Shown piece after piece: positions 61,569 to 64,000 of a stretch of 64,000 nt of DNA. Under the pieces are notes generated by a model, which worked only from the letters and a program-made list of their open reading frames with translations, was not told where the DNA came from and searched no databases. This DNA is from Incurvaria masculella. Taxonomy: Eukaryota; Arthropoda; Insecta; Lepidoptera; Incurvariidae. Every line of letters starts with the position of its first letter. Position 1 is the stretch's first letter. A program made the position numbers and the translations under genes. The DNA is taken from contig OX335662.1 in the NCBI GenBank assembly GCA_946894095.1, forward strand, positions 10,558,001-10,622,000, in the 5' to 3' direction.

Positions 61569-62074
61569 TAATAATAATAATAATAATAAAATGGTTTATT
61601 TCAGGCAATTTTGCACCCATATGGTTATAAAGTTTGCATATGTACAAATCTATAAAAAGAAAAATTATGTGAGCTATGAAACAATAAAACAATTTAAATT
61701 ACAATTCAAGTAAAATTCTAGTATAATCAAAATTAAAATGGAAATTCAATTACCATTAAATAACAATAACAACAATATTTAGAAGCAGTGAAAAAAATAA
61801 AAATCAATAGAAGTTAAATTAAAATCAAATTCAGTAAATTAAATTAAATTAAATTCAAAATCAACATCAATACACTCATTATCTAATATTTTAATTCTAC
61901 AATCATTTCATTAATATAATACAGCTGACGAGTAATTGCAATTATAATTTCATTGTCGGATTTATTAATACGCTCCATAAACCCTGCTCTCCGCTTCCGC
62001 ATAATAGCATAGAAGTCGTCTAGTCGGTGTTCGACGAACATACCAGACGCGCTATATCTCCAAGACAATCCCAA
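61569..62074 (-). pseudogene. 5'-truncated LINE C-terminus and 3' UTR
   Basis: Minus strand: YSASGMFVEHRLDDFYAIMR then KRRAGFMERINKSDNEII, the kind of C-terminal tail (SASxMF...F.A.MRKR...R...S.N) found in several insect non-LTR reverse transcriptases. It is followed by an A-poor, T-rich 3' UTR and a (TTA)n tail, seen here as (AAT)n at 61569-61590. No catalytic domain. A perfect-looking hairpin (AATATGCAACAAAGTGCA with its inverse, 62073-62112) lies just upstream. Confidence 0.6.
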
Positions 62075-62112
62075 TATGCAACAAAGTGCATTGTTGCACT
62101 TCGTTGCATATT

Positions 62113-62796
62113 GAGCGAGTAATAGGCGGTTTAAATTACATATATAATTTTAGGTATTTTTTCATAATTAATAGTTATCAATATGTCCAGACAATCAGTA
62201 TATTCATTAGCAGATACATACCAACATCTATTTTCTATAGCCGATCTAGCTTACGCAACCACTTAGCGCAGGCAGACCGACATATTTAGCATCAGAGGGT
62301 TGGTCTCTAACCTCTGAACCCAGGTCCAGCCATTTACATTATCGTGACTAAAAATGTCGTGACCTCCTGTGATATTTTGTGAAGCCTGTGAAATATTATG
62401 GGAAACCTGTCAAGATAAAAGCATAAAAGTTAGCAACTGGAACAAAGCTCAAATAGTTATCAAACAACGTCTTCAGCCCATACAACTGTTCACTTAAGCG
62501 AAAACTTAAGTGAAACAACGGACTCATCTTGTAACTAAGTTGGTGACTAAGTCATTACTTAGATTGTGTAACAGGGAGGTCCCGCTATCGATCTATTGTG
62601 AGACAAAGGCATTGTTATGTCCGAAAGGGGAGAAGGCATTAGAGAAGATGCTTGCTGTCGTTCAATCAAAGCTCTTTTAGCCTTAAGGCGAGTATAACCC
62701 CTTTGAGGTTAAAACAACACTCAGGAAGTTGTTATAGTAGGTTAAGGTCAGAATCGCGAGGTAAAAGTAATTTTAAGCGAGCAAAAACCCGGTTTT
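62113..62796. other. Unassigned stretch
   Basis: Nothing recognised. Confidence 0.35.
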
Positions 62797-63166
62797 TATG
62801 GTACCGTACCCAAACAGTGCCAACGAAACCCTATTACTAAGCCTCCGCTGTCCGTCCGTCCGTCCGTCCGTCCGTCCGTCTGTCCGTCCGTCCGTCCGTC
62901 CGTCCTTCCGTCCGTCCATCCGTCCGTCCGTTCGTCTGTCACAGGGCTGTATCTCATGAACCGCAATAGGTAGGCAACTGAATTTTTCACAGATTGTGTA
63001 TTTATTTTACCGATGTAACAACCAATTGGTAAAATTAAAAAATGATAAAAAAAGGAAAAAAACAATAAAAAATAAAACGTGATGTTTTGTGTTAAAAAAG
63101 ATGTCTTGTACGGTGGCACGGAACCCTTCGTATGCGAGTCCAACTCGCACTTGGCCGGTTTTTGTT
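62797..63166 (-). repeat. Family L copy with expanded (GTCC)n
   Basis: GGTACCGTACCCAAAC start. (GTCC)n microsatellite about 62846-62938, the longest in the window, with CTTCC/CATCC interruptions. GGCACGGAACCC and CGCACTTGGCCGG end. Confidence 0.9.
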
Positions 63167-63540
63167 ACTTTCAGCTTTTTTCTCGTTGCTTCAAGCACTG
63201 TAAAATAGCTACAATTGTGAAGAATATAAATATCTATTAGTGTATTAACACCTTTTTGTAATAGTTACTAAATATATCTAGGGCTAGAAATATTTTTTCA
63301 GATCTGAGTATGATATCTTTTTTAACAAGTCAGTAGTCAGTTATCATACCAAAATAAACAAAACGAATGTAGATATTCGGTCATTAATTCATGAATTTAT
63401 TCATAACACTACGTGTTTTAATTACTGCTATTATTTTTTTTATGCTCATTGCAGAAAAATAACACGAATAAATTAATTAATCATGTCCAAATCGGTTTTT
63501 CGTAAAAGACATTTCAAATATTTAGTTTAAGCACTTTATA
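63167..63540. other. AT-rich unassigned stretch
   Basis: Nothing recognised. Confidence 0.35.
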
Positions 63541-63778
63541 TTAACCCTTCCTTTCCTAAAAGATGGTAGCGTTGATCCCGAACGGGTTGGTACCATCGCA
63601 TAGGATGAACGATTGTCGAAGCGGCAATGAAAATTGTCCGTGTTTTCCATCCAGTTCAATGTAGCCGTGCGATATAAGGAAGGTCCTGGCATGGCACCTA
63701 GTTCCCATGTTGTGTGTTGGGCTAATACCATGACAGAAGGTGTGGTATTAGCCATCCATGTCTAGTCACATAAAAACA
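63541..63778 (+). repeat. 5S-type SINE body, 5' truncated
   Basis: GGTTGGTACCATCGCATAGG, CGATTGTCGAAGCGGCAATG, CGATATAAGGAAGGTCCTGG, CACCTAGTTCCCATGTTGTG and tail CCATGTCTAGTCACATAAAA; diagnostic body of the 5S-headed subfamily with the head lost. Confidence 0.8.
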
Positions 63779-63796
63779 AAATAGTACATTTTCAAG

Positions 63797-63925
63797 GCTG
63801 AGATATTTAGTCATAACTTAAACTAACTCTAAACGAATACTAAATAGTTTCAAGAGTGACATTTTATCCATACAAAATGTGTCAAAGTCACTTCGTTAGT
63901 CTAAGTATCAGTTACGACTATTATA
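63797..63925. repeat. Diverged MITE P copy
   Basis: GGCTGAGATATTTAGTCATAAC, CCATACAAAATGTGTCAAAG, GTTACGACTATTATATG. Confidence 0.65.
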
Positions 63926-64000
63926 TGTATATCTTAAATATAACTGACATACGCCCGGTTTCACCACCCCCCAGCTACAAAAATCCCAAAGTTATCTTTC

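Overview
The window looks like non-coding, repeat-rich DNA from an insect, most likely a moth or butterfly (Lepidoptera). The background is AT-rich. No bacterial-style genes, operons, rRNA operon or CRISPR array is present. Short runs of TTAGG, the canonical insect telomere unit, occur inside repeats. Several dispersed families match what I know of lepidopteran genomes: the GGTTCCGTACC family with (GTCC)n, the AACCGACTTCAAA family, and jockey-, CR1- and RTE-like LINE remnants. The assignment to Lepidoptera is inference from repeat content. I recognise no complete host gene; at most a few short candidate exons are visible.

Layout. 1-4.5 kb: foldback and SINE pieces, a 159-bp MITE inside an older repeat, and a candidate host exon (4095-4189). 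4.5-6.7 kb: a ~1.06-kb direct tandem duplication whose foldback carries (TTAGG)n in its loop. 6.7-13.2 kb: SINEs, including one SINE inside another, and a three-unit ~320-bp tandem array. 13.2-24 kb: SINEs, the GGTTCCGTACC family, several MITEs, and a SINE with a 5S rRNA-derived head. 24-36 kb: LINE 3' ends, two RTE-type fragments, a large foldback with a GC-rich centre, a LINE C-terminal fragment, and a possible terminal exon at 35.4 kb. 36-43 kb: a foldback packed with CGTATAAT motifs, a jockey fragment and a MITE cluster. 43.0-48.1 kb: the only substantial coding unit, a nearly full-length two-ORF LINE that sits inside a 168-bp MITE, which itself sits inside another copy of the same MITE. 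48-64 kb: more SINEs, foldbacks, a TTAA-flanked element, an inverted pair with CCTAA/TTAGG tracts, a candidate exon at 61.1 kb and a last LINE fragment.

How the parts work together. The LINE encodes ORF1 (PHD finger, coiled coil, baculovirus-FP-like C-terminal domain) and ORF2 (AP endonuclease plus reverse transcriptase), broken by one in-frame TAG. The SINEs encode no protein and presumably used LINE machinery in trans; their heads carry pol III promoter elements from tRNA or 5S rRNA. The MITEs have 3-bp TAA/TTA duplications (PIF/Harbinger-like) or TTAA duplications (piggyBac-like) and depend on transposases not encoded here. Nesting gives a relative insertion chronology.

All calls come from reading by eye. 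Family names are given as far as motifs allow; ends of diverged repeats may be off by 10-30 bp.
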